DNA from: Pseudisothecium myosuroides
Taxonomy: Eukaryota > Streptophyta > Bryopsida > Hypnales > Lembophyllaceae
Assembly: GCA_951799445.1 (NCBI GenBank)
Contig: OX637288.1
Location: forward strand, 27,073,288-27,137,287
DNA: 64,000 nucleotides
Reading direction: 5' to 3'
Shown here: positions 46,343-59,477 of the stretch, piece by piece
Position numbering within the stretch: position 1 is the first letter of the stretch
How the letters are laid out: each line of letters begins with the position of its first letter
The notes under the pieces: model-generated
What the model saw: only the letters and a program-made list of their open reading frames with translations
Told to the model about the DNA's origin: nothing
Database searches by the model: none
Made by a program: the position numbers and the translations under genes

Positions 46343-47900
46343 CAGTCCTTTACCTTTATCACATATACTAGTTCTCATGGATCATCTATGGTAGCTGAAC
46401 AACTTGTAGTTTGTTAGTAATGAATAGGTTAGTTCGAGTTGTTCACTATTGTTTTTTTTTCTAACCCTATATTTGCTTATATTAGACTAAGGCCATTATG
46501 AATACCATTATAAACATTATGAATTTGTCTACGTGGTAAAGATTACACACCAACAATTGTTTGTCAATTTCTACATCTTGATGTCTAGCCAAAATCTTAT
46601 AATGTCCTATCTGAATGTACACATCAAAAGTCATCTAGTCAAGAGTGGTTTTCAACACATACGAGATAAGAGATCCATTCCAATGGTAAACAAAATAACC
46701 ACAATATAAATGAGGATGCAATTGAGGAAGCTCATCTTAACTAAACCAAATAGAAAGTAATAACACTTCTTAGTGTTTGTTCATGTGCCTCATTGACCAT
46801 CATAACATTGCCATATGTAACAGATGAATACAATATTAAAGTGAAATTCATATGTATTTCAATCTCAAGTCTAGTCAAAATCATAGAGTAGGGTTGCAAA
46901 AATCAAATAGGTTGTACTAGACTCTAAAACTTGTTAAAACTAGATCCGAGTACTGAGTAAATTAGAATAATATACATTGATGAAAAAACAAATTTTTGTA
47001 AGAATTTCACAACCAACATCTAGTTGGCAAAATTTGATTCAATCAAGATCTCCTACAGAAGGATCCTATCAATCTTATACTTCAACATGTGGTTTCTGAC
47101 ATGCATGCCTCCAAATATATTGAATATTCAATGTAGAAGCCAAAATAGAATTGTCAAGTTTGAAAACTTTAAACTGTCAAATTTTATATCCAAATTTGCC
47201 TCACTAGAAAAAAAAATTGTTTTGATCTTTGGATGCATGCAAACATAAGGAGGTCAATATGAAATGCACAAATATTCCAATCACATGCCTAACAAAATCT
47301 TTTGCAAAGTACACTATTAGATATGTACCAAATCTAATATACCATGTAATCGCCAAGTGCACTTCCACCAACTACAATGGAATTTCATATATACACTTTA
47401 TTTTTGCAACTACCGTAACTATATTGCAAGATTTAATTTACCAAAAAAAATTATGTCCACAAGCAAATGTAATTCACAATATTTTGGTGGACACAAATTT
47501 GGCAAACACAAATTCTATGACATTGAAGTGCATCCAGCCAAATGAAGCAATGAATATCCATTTGAAGAGGTGAGGTGGATGCGGATCCAATGGTGCCAAA
47601 GGTTGAGTTGAAGGTGTGGGTTTTGATAGCGACACTTAATCAAACAATTATAAGCCGAGTTGGATAAAGGACCTAAGTTAGGTGTGAGTGTCAAAGTTCT
47701 TTTTTAGTTTTCTGGCACGCCAATGTCATATATTGTACAAATGGCAAATTTTGTGAGACGCCATGTGAATAAACTAAGAATTTCTACTAAGTCTATACCT
47801 ATTCCTAATTAAAGGTATGGCCAAAATCTACCCGAGGGTCTCTCTTGTTCAACTATTTACCCATAGTACATGTCAAAGATGATGAAGAGCAATGACCAAA
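46343..47900. other. unassigned AT-rich stretch
   Basis: The longest frame (47229-47573, 114 codons) overlaps another frame of similar quality and has no motif I recognise. Composition (C/A-rich plus strand at 47000-47600) differs a little from neighbours. It may be a very old retroelement, but I cannot support that. Confidence 0.25.
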
Positions 47901-48552
47901 GGGTGATTGCAAGAAACACCTGCCAATTTTGATGCATTTTACAATAGTCATGCCCTTTTCTTAGAGTACATTAAAATTAGAAATATATATATTCAAAATA
48001 TGGCCAATGTATACACCTATAAGCCAAGAAAATACATAGTTATGATGATGTTTGAATTAGTAGATAACAAGGAAAAATAGAAAATATAGAAAGTAAAAAT
48101 TGTTCATTTGTAAAAACTTTATGAAGATGGCCATTCTTAAAAAAAAAAAAATTACATATTTCAAATAGCAAGTAGAATGAGGCTCACTTTGTGGACTTCT
48201 ACACGGCATAGAATTAACTACTTTTAAAAATCCTTTGAACAATAGCTAAAAGTGTACTAGAAGACCATTCCCTATAAATTTCAGCTCCAAATTCAAATTT
48301 TTTGGGTACTACTTTGTTTTTAAAAAAAAATTGGCAAGTATGACCCGAGATATGACCTAAAATTGGAGGCTATTTTTGGATAGTAAAACATTTTTTTTAA
48401 ATTTCAAAACATTAGACAAGGAATATAATATTCATGAATACCTTGACTATAAATTTTGAGTCATTTGAAACCAGAGCGCAAAAATTATGGCCAAAAAGCA
48501 AATCAGCACGCAAGGTGTGACACATATTAGGACAAATGTTTCTTGCAATGAC
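47901..48552 (+). mobile_element. GGGTGATTGC-end family, complete member
   Basis: The ends GGGTGATTGCAAGAAACA and, inverted, GGGTCATTGCAAGAAACA are nearly perfect inverses. Length is 652 bp. The next bases (AAACAAATTCATTG) equal the flank of the interrupted family member at 18.8 kb, so both copies share one ancestral context inside repeat R1. Target duplication not readable. Non-coding. Confidence 0.6.
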
Positions 48553-48834
48553 CCCAAACAAATTCATTGAAAACTTTAGAGGTCAAATTGAATGTGGCCA
48601 AACCTTATTATATTCTCATAAACACTTTGTACTTCTTTGGATTAATCTCATTTATTAAATAGTTTGTAATCATCAACAATGTTGAGCATATACTAATAAA
48701 AATAATAATGATTGTCAAGGATAATCAAAGAACCTTTTATGCCAAACCTTTTTTATATTTTTTTTGGATCAAAACATGCTATCATGTCTACAATATATCA
48801 TTGCTTGAATGGATATATTTGAAACTTTAAAAAA

Positions 48835-49182
48835 TTGTAGAATAGATTTTGAGAAGTTGTAAATTGATTGGGTTTATGCATGTTATTCTCTTTAACCTCA
48901 CATTTTTTTGGTGACCATTTTTTTAGATTTAACATGTGAAAAGAGGATTGAAAGACTTTTCATAGTTTTAACACCCTCATAATCAAACATTATAATCTTT
49001 CAATCCATAAGTGATGTTAGTTTTTTTTTTTTTTTCCTATGTGATCTCTAATATGTCTAGTTTGAATTTGCACGGTTACAATTTGAAAAAAATTGATACA
49101 ACTTATTAAAATGTTGGCTTTTTGTTCAATTTAGAGCAAATTTCAAGAAGCTCAAAACAAGCCTTAGGAATTTTAGGGTTAA
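48835..49182 (+). mobile_element. TTAA-family subfamily III right-half fragment
   Basis: Matches 28850-29208 ('AGATTTTGAGA.G..GTAAATTGATTGGG', 'TATAATCTTTCAATCCATAAGTGAT', 'GTTGGCTTTTTGTTCAATTTAGA') and ends AATTTTAGGGTTAA. Confidence 0.6.
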
Positions 49183-49433
49183 GGAACTTTGGCATTCCAT
49201 AATTGAAAATACAGTGAAATTAGATATGGAAGAGTTTTTACCCCACAAATTGAAAAAAATTAGAAATGAACAATCAAAGATAACTAGGCCTTTGCATTGC
49301 ACCGCTGCTAGGAGTGACAATTGCGTGGAAGTTTCATGATTGTATTTTTGGATGTAGAGACTTTTGGAGATCCTTTACCTTAGGAACACGGAAAGAAATT
49401 CCATTGTGCCTTCCACAGGGTTTTATATTTATG

Positions 49434-49612
49434 GGCAATTTCGTTAAAATGACATGAAAACAGTTCAAAACGGTCGTTTTTTGAACTCTATACCTATCCT
49501 AGATAATTCCGAACGGACGTTCTGAAATCTAGATCTGTCCTAGATTGTGAAAATGGCACACTGTCAACGTGGCACTTAGAATACTTCCATTTTAACGAAA
49601 TTGCCTATATTT
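49434..49612. mobile_element. small element with GGGCAATTTCGTTAAAATG ends
   Basis: The inverted ends GGGCAATTTCGTTAAAATG and CATTTTAACGAAATTGCC enclose CTAGAT-rich text. The R1 copy at 21110-21135 is uninterrupted at this place. Relatives lie at 35971-37219 and within 22560-22840. Confidence 0.65.
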
Positions 49613-49873
49613 TGGTTTCCCCTTTGCTAAGTAAACTTTCCATTGTTGGAACATTGCATGAGGATGGGTGCAAATTTTGTGACTTTTGATGACATTTTGG
49701 TGGAGATTCTTTGGTATTCACTTTCTTGCTTAATCCTAAAACAACAAGCTAGGCTCCTCCAATTTGATTTTTAGATAATCTTTAGACTATTGTTTTGATG
49801 TTTCAACCTACAAGACCACTTTTTTAGTGAATATGGCTTACCAAACATTGCATAATTTAGGCTGCAAAGTCAT

Positions 49874-50149
49874 AGACACTATAAGAAACCCCTGTTTTAG
49901 GTGACGAGCCCTAATTTTTTATAATGGATTTTAGGTGATGTCAATGTTGACAACCCAAAATTTTTATGTCAACAAAAATGTCCGACATAACATCAATATT
50001 GACAATTCAATGTTTTTATGTCAACATTGATGTTAAGTTGGACATTTTTGTTGACATAAAATTTTTGAGTTGTCAACATTGACATCACCTAAAATCTGTT
50101 ATAAAAAATTAGGGCTTGTCACCTAAAACGGGGGTTACTTAGAGTGAGA
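49874..50149. mobile_element. CACTA-type MITE, 270 bp, AGA target duplication
   Basis: AGA at 49874-49876 and 50147-50149. The ends are CACTATAAGAAACCCC and, inverted, CACTCTAAGTAACCCC. The arms of over 100 bp pair almost completely (GATTTTAGGTGATGTCAA, GTTGACAA..). A CACTA terminus with 3-bp duplication is diagnostic of CACTA/EnSpm-derived elements. Non-coding. Confidence 0.85.
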
Positions 50150-50945
50150 ATTGTTCATTGGTCAATTTTGTATGTCCGCATTGCACACTCTTTACAAAAA
50201 GCAATAAGATCCATGGAGATTTTTTATTCCCTCTTGGATTGCCCATGTGCTAGGCAAAAAGATGTCGTTTAAGGTTAAATGTTTGGATCTAGATGTAATT
50301 TGTAGTTGTAATCAAAATCTATATATTTTTTTATAAATTTTTGAAATCACAAAATCCAAGGATAAAGTAATCTTGAAGTATTCTATAGGTACAAGGAACT
50401 GGAAGTTGCCCATATTCAAATTAAAAGTGTTCAAGGGAAAAAATTGAACCTCATTGAGGATGAAAGAACACCACAAACTCTCAAAATAATTGTGGATTCA
50501 GTTGTGGAGACTCAAAATTCCAATATTCTTTATTCTAGTCATTCAACTTCAAAAGAACCCAATGACCACTTAATTGCACCCTATATTTGTCAATCTTGAA
50601 TTTGGCTTACAAATTTGGCTCACAAAGGTCTCAAAATAATTGATATTTACATATTTATATAGATAAAAATATTATAATTTTTTTAATATATACTAAGGCT
50701 TTACGGTCACTTTTACATCCTAGGGTATTTTGTCTCGATACTTGAATGTGCACCAAAGTTCAAGACTCTGGAGTTTCATGTGAAAATTGAACTTACAATA
50801 GGGTCTCTTTTGATGAATAATGGTGCTTTAATTTGGATACATTGCCTCTGTAGTCTATCCCAATTTTCATAGACCAGAGTGAATTTTCAAAGTTTTGAAC
50901 TCCGGTGCACATTAGTTCATTATGCCAAAAAATTTGTGTACAGTA

Positions 50946-53402
50946 GCTTGCAAACATCCTTCAAAATTCTTTATAATACTATCAATAACTAAGGCTTCAA
51001 TGTTCTTAAATTGGGTCATTGCAATAAATACTTGTTGTTTTTGTCTCAAAATGGCCTAATATTGAGAATACGGTGACTTTTGAAATAATTTTTTTAAATG
51101 AAATAAAATATGGATAATTTGTAAAGCATTCAAAATAGTATGTGTGTAAAAATTTAGGCCTAGAAAGGTTAATCTCTAAAAGTTATGCACAAAAAAAAGA
51201 ATGATGGAAAATGCAAAAAATTAATACTTTGAAATTTGGTTTTTAGAAAATTGTAAAAACATTCAATAAAAATAAATAAAATAAATAAATTTCTAACTTA
51301 AAGATTTTTCTTCTCAACCATTATTTTCCGTCTTCCGGGGAAAAAAATTGTATTAACTCCACATGTGCGCAAAGGTAGTGCACTTTGAGAACATGTGGAA
51401 GGTGGACACTTTCTAAATTTAAAAAAATATCTTTGTAGGCTTGTGTAATTTTAGTAGAAGACTTTGAATTCCAATTTTAACCTTCAAATTCTCATTTTTG
51501 GGCCAGAAACAACCCGGGGGGGTCACTTAGAAATTTTTACCAGGTAACGTGCGACATAATATAGGGAGGCATTAATTCATAGTGCTTAAAAATTAGAAAA
51601 AACTTGGAGGTAATATACAGAGGACAAATTACTCTAGAGTCACTTACAAATAAGATACAGATGTGAATAATACATCAAATTAGTTTTTTTTACCCCTAAA
51701 ATAGGATACAAGGTATTGGTCCTAGAAAATTTTCAATAGTAGGGTCAGTTTGGGCTATTGCTGACCTAATTTATTCAGATGAAAACAAGGATGAAAAATC
51801 GGCTAAGGGTAACAGAAAGTGATATGGTTTAGAATATTCGCTTCTCCAGATCCTTGGATTCTACACTTCAGATGCTTGTTTCGTAATTCGCCTTGGATTC
51901 TTGGAATTGTTACTGTCACTATAAGTTACAGGTGCAAATTGCTATTGAAATCACTCGTGTTTCTAGAGGTTGCAGCTTTCAAGCAAATGCAGTAACTTAA
52001 ATCTTTTGTCTGGCATCTTGTCAGTGGGAATCTGTGGCTAGGTTTCTCAAATTTCTGGGTGCGTTCTAGGTGCATTTCTCAAATCTGTGGGTGCGTTTTT
52101 TCTTGAACAACATTCAATTCTTCTATATTGTACATGTTGCTTTTTTTTTCTCTTGTCCATTTGTTGGGATAAGCAAAAAGCATCTTCTATTTATTCCATG
52201 GTGTATCATCGTTTTTCATTTCCCATTTTCGAATTGCGACCCTAACCTTCAAACCGTCCCTATGTTTAGCTGTAGAATGGATGGGAGGTGATCCTTAAAT
52301 GGACCTCTTTTGCTATTGAATGAATCAAGGAAAATTGATTTTTTTATTGCGAGAGCCAATCATTGGCCTTGATTTCCTCAAATCACTTTCAAAGTTGCAA
52401 GGGGACGGATTTTGGGAGACCTAGTGTCACGAATAGGTACCTACTACTGAAATCTTTGAAAATTCATAACTAATTCAAAAATGCTTCAAAAAATATGAAA
52501 CCACTTGGGTTGCGTTCCGCATCTATTTTTTTTTTTTTTTTAAATGAGCGAAAAATATTTTGGATCATGCACACTTGTGAAAAAGGCGGACCAGCCCTTA
52601 AAGGGTCGCTTTTTGAGCCTACTACCTTACTACTATTGAATTCTAAACATGTTTTTCTCTATGGACAGCTCCCTCACACTATACTACCATTTAAAGCATT
52701 GAAATTGCAGAGTTATGTGTTTGTATGAAAACTGTGTTTTTTGGACCGAAAGATGGTTCACATGCATAGCAACACAGTTCAGTGTTTACTTTGTGGCTTT
52801 TCTCTTCTGTATTCAATTATTTGTCTTGTACTTTTGTGTGAAGAGATTGTGAATTGTAGATTACATAAGTAAGACATACAACACCGGTTTACGGTACAAC
52901 TTATAGTAGGTGCTTCAAAGTATATGCATGGAATGTGGTGTTTTGAGCTCTTGGGGCCTGTTTTGTCTTTGCTCTGTATTTGTTTTATTTTTTCACTTAA
53001 CTTTTCTTCCTTGTAAGGAAATAAGGGTGCCGGAAATTGACCCTACTTCACAATTCCAAGTAATTGTAGGGAGGCAAAAAATACCATAAATGAGGAACTT
53101 AGCTAATAATACGGACCATTTAATTGTTTGTGGGAAGCTAAATACCCCCCTAAATAAAAAACCCAGCCGCACGTGATGTACAAACCTTCACATGGAGTGA
53201 CCCCCCCGAGAGAAACAACACTAAAACCCTCTAAAATGGCCAAGGTAGACATCCGATTGGGAGAGATTTAAAAATAATAAATTAATTGGATAAAATTAGA
53301 AACATTATTCATTGCTTACAACTACTACATGTACCTTCACTTCAAATTTCATAGAAAACGGATAACCAATGCAAAAGTTATGAGCAAAAAAACACATGTC
53401 CA
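50946..53402. other. unassigned region; short tandem at 52042-52100
   Basis: About 51300-51680 resembles parts of the GGGTGATTGC family. At 51770-53050 composition is more balanced and no family matches. TTTCTCAAATtTcTGGGTGCG is directly repeated at about 52045 and 52076 (period about 32). Frames of 73-77 codons show no motif. A noncoding transcript or old gene remnant is possible but unsupported. Confidence 0.3.
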
Positions 53403-53405
53403 AGG

Positions 53406-54343
53406 TTAACCCCTAAAGGTTTTTGACTATGTTTTCACCAAAACAATTCCAAAACTGTCATTTCTAATACAAGTTTCAAAATTTTAAAAAACAACATTTT
53501 TGAACGTATTTAACCGTAGGATCTTGTAGTACACTAGTTTGAGAAGATGTGGAAAAAATTTCAGAATTTTCCACCACGTAGATTGCAAGATATTAGCTTT
53601 TGAATTGACAAAAACCCTTTTTTTGTCCCTACAAAAAAACGGGCAGCTGCACTTCACAAGGTCACATTTGTATGAAAAATGTCCAAAATGGTGGTAACTC
53701 TTTGGATTCATTATTCAAGGCAAGTTGGCTACATGCTTAGAAAATTTCAGATCATTTGGAATTGCACAACATTTAGGAAAAAAATAGTAAGTAGAAAGAA
53801 GTAGAGAACGATCCAAAATACTGAATTGTCAAGAATTTATTTATGGAATTGAAAAATGCTAATCCCAACTGTTGTAATGTTGTAATAAACAATCTACATC
53901 CAATGTTTTTATTTTTTTTCAAAAATATTGAAAATTGAATTAATTAAAGGACTTCAAAGTTAATTTTAGAGTAGAGACTCCATAACTACCCTCAAAGTAA
54001 AACTCCTCATAAATTTCATCTCATTAATCAAAATGAAATGATTCAAAGCTTTTCATGTATATATAAATCTAGAGAACCAATTTCAAATTTTTATTTTCAC
54101 AAAAAGTGATTTTTTAAGAATTTTTTTGAGCTGCCCGGGCTGCCCGCACTTTGCTGAAAATGACATATTGTACAATAACTTTTTAACCATGTAGTCAAAT
54201 GTTATAAAAATTGTTGGGCCTAAAAGCTACTCCTCGGGTACATGTTCTGTGAAATTTTCAAAGAAAAAAAATAAAAAGTCCATTCATAGTGAGCTGCCCA
54301 AAGTTGCTATGTTGCCAAAAAATGGTGTTTGGTCCTTTAGGGG
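53406..54343 (+). mobile_element. TTAA-family subfamily II element (934 bp)
   Basis: TTAA at 53406-53409 followed by CCCCTAAAGGTTT. The right end is GGTCCTTTAGGGG at 54331-54343, then ATAA, so the right TTAA is mutated. It matches 58384-59309 inverted. The right subterminal GTTGCCAAAAAATGG is the subfamily II mark. Confidence 0.75.
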
Positions 54344-54387
54344 ATAAGGGTACCAAAAAAAGGACAAGCGTTTCTTGCACCGACCCA

Positions 54388-55610
54388 CCCCTAAAGTAAT
54401 AAAAATCTCCATGGGGGATTCTTCAAGGTTTAGTCTAGTACTTGTGATCTCAATTTTTTGCAAGATTTTCATTAGAGGATTTTTGAGGCCTCCAAGAGAC
54501 CGCAAGTTATTTGGCCCTGGGAACTCTGGGAACGCGTTGGGAACAGTAATCTGACGTGGTCACGCGAGTGCCACGTCAGAAAATAATTAAAAAAACTAAT
54601 TTTTTAATAATTTTTTTCAAATATATATATATATATTTAATATTTTTTTTTGTAAATTAATTAATTAATTAATTAATTTATAATTAATTTTTAATTATTT
54701 TTATATTCTAGCTGTTCCCAGCTACGAGAACAGCCCTGAAACGGCCCTCTGCAGCCCTCAAATTTCTTCTAATGGTTAAATATTTTTTTTAAGATAGGAA
54801 AATTGATTAACTTTCTGGAAATATATTTTTTATTTCAATTGGTGCCCAAGAACAAAAGTTATGCCACAATAAGCCCAAATTAGGTGAAAGGGGCCAACAG
54901 AAAAAAAATTGAAATATATATTTTTCAAATTCATTTCTTATAGATTATATTTTTTTCTATGTAGAAAGATTTTGATTTATTCCATTTGGATAAGAAATAT
55001 GAAAGTAAAGAAGGCTTTTGTTTTGCAATAAATCTTAGCAAATTCCAACGAAAATAATATATTGGATCCAAATTTTAATTTAATTTCAATAATCTTAAAA
55101 AAAAAAAGTTGCACATAGTTTAGTTTCCTTTCTAGAACAATATCACTATTGGAATTAGTGTGTTGCAATTCCATCTTAGAGCTATCAACAATTTTGTTTT
55201 TCCTTTTTAATATCATATTCTTATTTCACTTTAAAATTTTTTTAAAGAATGTAAATTACAAGATGGTGATCCCCCCCTCCAAACTCTCAACTAAATTCTT
55301 CAACATAGTTTTTTTTTTTAAATTCAAAATCTATAGTTTGAAACTTTTTAAATTAAGAAGTTTCAATGCCTTATAATCTAATCAAGCTCAAGATTAAAAA
55401 AACATTTTTTCTTCACTTTAAACTCATACATGTTGTGATCAATTCAATTAAAGTTTCTAAAAAAATTTCTAGGCATTCTTATATTAGTCTAGTGCAAGAT
55501 CCTACAATTGAATATGCAAAAATAACAAATGTTTAAAATTTTTGATGTTTGTATTGAAAATGACAATTGATTGTTTTTTGAACATAAAAATGGCCTTGGT
55601 ACTTTAATTT
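54388..55610 (+). mobile_element. TTAA-family element split by a small insertion
   Basis: The left end CCCCTAAAG is at 54388-54396, with no TTAA preserved. The sequence matches 5877-6735. It is interrupted at about 54468-54775 by a MITE-like segment with CATTAGA.GA..TTTGAGG ends, and resumes at AAGATAGGAAAATTGATTA. The right end near 55605 is eroded exactly as at 6735. Confidence 0.6.
54468..54775. mobile_element. MITE-like insertion with CATTAGA..TTTGAGG ends
   Basis: The ends are inverted imperfectly. It contains TCTGACGTGG..CCACGTCAGA (54550-54580, perfect 10-bp arms with an ACGTG core), CTGGGAAC repeats, a short (AT)n and a (TTAA)n run at about 54654-54680. A related right end lies at 3760-3820. 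Confidence 0.5.
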
Positions 55611-56337
55611 TGCTAGCCATGATGTCCAATTGTTTGAAATTTTAAGTCTTGAAGTTTTGTGAATTTGTAAAATTTCAAATTAGATTTTAAAGTTGAAAAT
55701 TATAAAATTATAAAAGACTAATATAACTTAAATTTTTTAACATACAATTAAATGAATTAAAAGAACTGTAGCTTACAAATTGACAAATTGATAAATTTTA
55801 TGTTTTTTAAAGTAATAAAATTTTAGATTTGTAATACAATATAGTTTTTGATTTTAAGTTAAATAAACGAAATATTTTTTCCATCAAATATTCACTAAGC
55901 AGTAAGTATTGGTAATCACAATAGTTATCTATTGCTTTATAATACCACAAAAGATAGCAGGTTTGCATTGATGGAAGAAGTAGTGTTGTTGCAACATTAG
56001 GTTTCCATTGCTTTTTAATTTGCAGACAATTATGATAATTAAAAATTATAAAACCTAAATCTTTTAATCTTTTAAATTATTTAAAAAATTTTAAGCATTA
56101 AAATATTAAATTACTAAAATATGAAAGTATTTTTAAAGTATTAAATCATGAACTTGTGCACTTTTAATTTTCTAAATTTTTAAATTTTCTAAATTTTAAA
56201 TTTTTTAATATTCATGAATTTCAATATCTTATTAATATATATAAGTGTTCAAACTAGTGGGTATGTAATATATTTAAATTTTATTGAATTTTAGGTTCAT
56301 TAAAATAAAATTGTCCTACTATTAAATTTTCATTGTT

Positions 56338-57590
56338 GGGTGATTGCTCAAAACACCAGTGTTATTTGTTGCATTTTGCAATAGTAATCATGATTTTTTT
56401 ATTCATAGTAAATCAATTTAAAAAAAATTAAAAATATGGTCAATGTATGCACCTTTAACCCCTAAACGCTCAAATGACCATTTTTTGGTCTTTGCCCAAC
56501 TACGGGCAAATTTTTCAAGAGGAATTTTTTTTTTCAATTTAAAAAAAAAGAAAAAAAAAGAAAGATTGGGTTTTCTTTCAATATTTATATTCAAAACTGA
56601 GATCACTACAATCAAACAAAAATTATAAGAGAAATAGCACAAAGAATTTAGTATTACCTTAGTGTTGAAAAACATACTATTTATAGAATGTATTGGTGTT
56701 CTTGTTACTAGATCATATGCGTTTTCTTACAAATTTGTAGAAACCACAATTTTGACTAATCAAAAACAAATTCAAATGCTAAAGAAAGAAATTACATTTT
56801 TGATAAATTTTTGAAGTTATATCGTCAAAATTCATTTAAAGAGAATCTAAAAATAATTTTATAATTTTGACCGTGCATATATTTTGTACTTTTTGTGCTT
56901 CACATTATTTTCTTTGATGCAAACTTAAAAAAAGTTATAGAACTTATATTTTATAACACATTTGTGTTTTGTCCAAATCCCTTGGGCTTCTAGGGATTAA
57001 GATGAAGGTAAGTTCTACCACAAAAAATTCATTACAAAGTTCTCTACTAGAAAAGTGCCAAATCTCAAGAAAATAGATACTTTAATGTTTTAATTAATAA
57101 AAAATAGGAAAAAACTTAAATCCAAAAAATAAAAATTGGCCATTTGTAGCAACTTTGTGAAAATGGTCATTTACCAAAAAAAATGCCAAAATAATTTTAA
57201 CATAATCTGAAATGTAAGTAGAAAGAGGTTTACTTTGTGGACTTCTACACTACATAAAATTCAGTACTTTTAGAATTCCTTTGTAAAGTACCTACAAATC
57301 TACTAGAAGACCATTTTTTCAAAATTTCAGCTCCAAATTCGTTTTTATGGATACTAAATAGTACTAAAATCCCCCAAATTTGCATTAGCGACATAAATTA
57401 GGGGCTAAGTCCCTATAAAGTAATAATAATGTTTTTTAAATTTCAAAAAATTAGACAAGGTGTGTAGTAGTCGTAAGTACCTATTCTATAAATTTTGAGT
57501 CATTTGGAATCCAAACGCAAAAGTTATGGCCAAAAAACTAATCAACATGCAACATGTGACAAAAAATAGTACATGCAAGTGATTTGCGCA
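56338..57590 (+). mobile_element. GGGTGATTGC-family element, host of a TTAA element
   Basis: The left end is GGGTGATTGC and the right end GCGCAATCAT. It matches 18089-18806 and 47901-48552 on both sides of the TTAA element at 56455-57000. The arm at 8290 gives the empty site. Confidence 0.6.
56455..57000 (+). mobile_element. short TTAA-flanked element (538 bp), divergent subfamily
   Basis: TTAA at 56455-56458 and 56997-57000. The ends are CCCCTAAACGCTC and TTCTAGGGA. Subterminal inverted text GACCA..TGGTC lies at about 56473-56490. It is nested in the GGGTGATTGC-family element (CAATGTATGCACCT is the host text). Non-coding. Confidence 0.65.
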
Positions 57591-58379
57591 ATCATATTGT
57601 TTACCAAACTACTAGCAATACAATAAAATTTTACACAATTGGCTCGGCTCACCTAGTTAAATTAATTGTAATGCTATGACCAAGATGCACTTCTTACTTT
57701 TCAACTACTATTTGAAATGGATTAATTTGTTTGTCAAAATGGCATGCTTCATTAGAGTGTCATATTGAATGAATTGTAAAAATATACATCAAAATCTTTT
57801 ATACATTCTTGTTTCTCTAAATTAAATATTTTTTGTGATTATTCATCCTTTCTCCATTTGCCCTTGTTGAAATCTACAAAATAATTTGATTTAATTTGAA
57901 TATGGTGAAATTCTAAACAAATGTATAAATGATGTAATAATTTAATTAGAATATTAGATATTTGAAGATGGAATTATTTTAGGAAAATGGATTGCAACGA
58001 TATAGAAAAATTGATCATTGAAGCTAACTTTAAAACGCTTGTAAAACTCCAAAGTAGCTATGAATGATTATAAAAAAATCCATAGCTTCAAACAATACAC
58101 CTATTTTTTTTAGAACTACATATGGATGTTGAACAAGCAAAAGTGTCTTAAAGTTTTTGCATACCTCTGGTTTTCATTGTGCTTCACACTCATGCATTCA
58201 ATGAAATTGAGAACGTCCAGTCCAATGAAAATTAGAGGTCTTTCATGTGCCATTTGACATTTACATTAGCTTGAATGTTATGCGAGCTGTCACATATAAC
58301 ATCAATTTAACAAATTTTGGATAATTTCAAGTTGCTCGGCATGAATCACATCAAAGTAATGGAATGGAATATTGCCAAT

Positions 58380-59313
58380 TTAACCCCTAAAGGACCGGCA
58401 TGCGTTTTTTGGCAGTATAGAAATTTTGGGCAGGTATATGTGACTAGGGATTTCCATATTTTAAGCTGAAATTTTAATAGAAGGTGGCCGCAAGGAATAT
58501 CTTTCATATGCACTAAATTTCATGACATTTGGAAATAGGAATCAAAAGTTATGGCCAAATATGTTACTTTTTTTCGTAACTGGGCAGTCCAAGTAGATCA
58601 GAAAAAATCACTTTTTTCAAAATAAAAATTTGAAATTGATTTTCTAGAGTTACATATACGTGGAAAGCTTTGAATCATTCCATTTCAACCAATGAGTCAA
58701 AAATTATGAGGGTTTTTAGTTTGCGGGCAGTTATGGATTCTCTACTCTGAAATAAACTTTGAAGTTGTTTATTTAACTCAATTTTTAATATTTTTTGAAA
58801 AAAAAATTCATAGGATGTAGGTTGCTTATAACAACATTACAATTATTGGGATTGATATTATTCAATTCCATTAATAATTCAATTCTTAACAATTTAATAT
58901 TTTGGATCATTCTCTACTTCTTTCTACTTACTATTTTTTTTGTATATGTTGTACAATTCGAAATGATTTGAAATTTTTTAAGCATGTAGCCAACTTGTTT
59001 AGGAAAAAAAATTCGAAGAAGCACCACCATTTTGGACATTTTTTCATACAAATGTGACCTTGTGAGGTGCAGCTGCCCTATTTTTCGCAGGGACAAAAAA
59101 AGGATTTTTGCCAATTCAAATGCTAATATCTTCCAATCCACATGGTGAAAAATTCTGAAATTTTTTCCACATCTTCTAAAACTAGTTTACTATAAGATCC
59201 TACAATTACATGTGTCAAAAAAGTTTTTTTTTCAAAAATTTGGTACTTGCACTAAAAATGACAGTTTTTGAGTGTTTTTGGTGAAAACATAGTCATGGAA
59301 CTTTAGGGGTTAA
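58380..59313 (+). mobile_element. complete TTAA-family subfamily II element (926 bp)
   Basis: TTAA at 58380-58383 and 59310-59313. The ends are CCCCTAAAGGACC and GGAACTTTAGGGG. The left subterminal GCATGCGTTTTTTGGCAGTATAG identifies subfamily II. It is inserted in the phytocyanin upstream flank between text equivalent to 9895 and 9935. Confidence 0.8.
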
Positions 59314-59477
59314 TGTAGTATGCACCTGAAATGGTATTCCCTCAAGCACACCTAAAATACCTCCTTGACTACCACTGAGCGCACTAGCTAGGAGTAGTTT
59401 CCACCCCATCCCTAATCCCTAAATTATACTAGAATTTCCTTTGCTTGAAGGTCGGTTCACCGGGATCATCGCGTCCA

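Larger units (their letters stand above)
48553..50945 (+). repeat. dispersed noncoding repeat R1, copy 3
   Basis: It matches 19760-21650 and 4910-5872, interrupted by a TTAA subfamily III fragment (48835-49182), the small element 49434-49612 and the CACTA-type MITE 49877-50146. No gene. Confidence 0.5.
55630..58379 (+). repeat. phytocyanin upstream arm, copy 3, with insertion
   Basis: 55630-56337 and 57591-58379 together match 7541-9825 in order. The intervening 56338-57590 is an inserted GGGTGATTGC-family member; ATTGTT is present on both sides and once in the uninterrupted arm (about 8290). Confidence 0.65.

Noticed and set aside
47229..47573. 114-codon plus-strand frame as a copia-type retroelement remnant
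   Set aside because: I could not find reverse transcriptase, RNase H or integrase motifs, and a second overlapping frame is equally open.
54646..54680. (TTAA)n run as a cluster of transposon target duplications
   Set aside because: It is a simple-sequence stretch within a small MITE-like insertion with no CCCCTAAA end attached.
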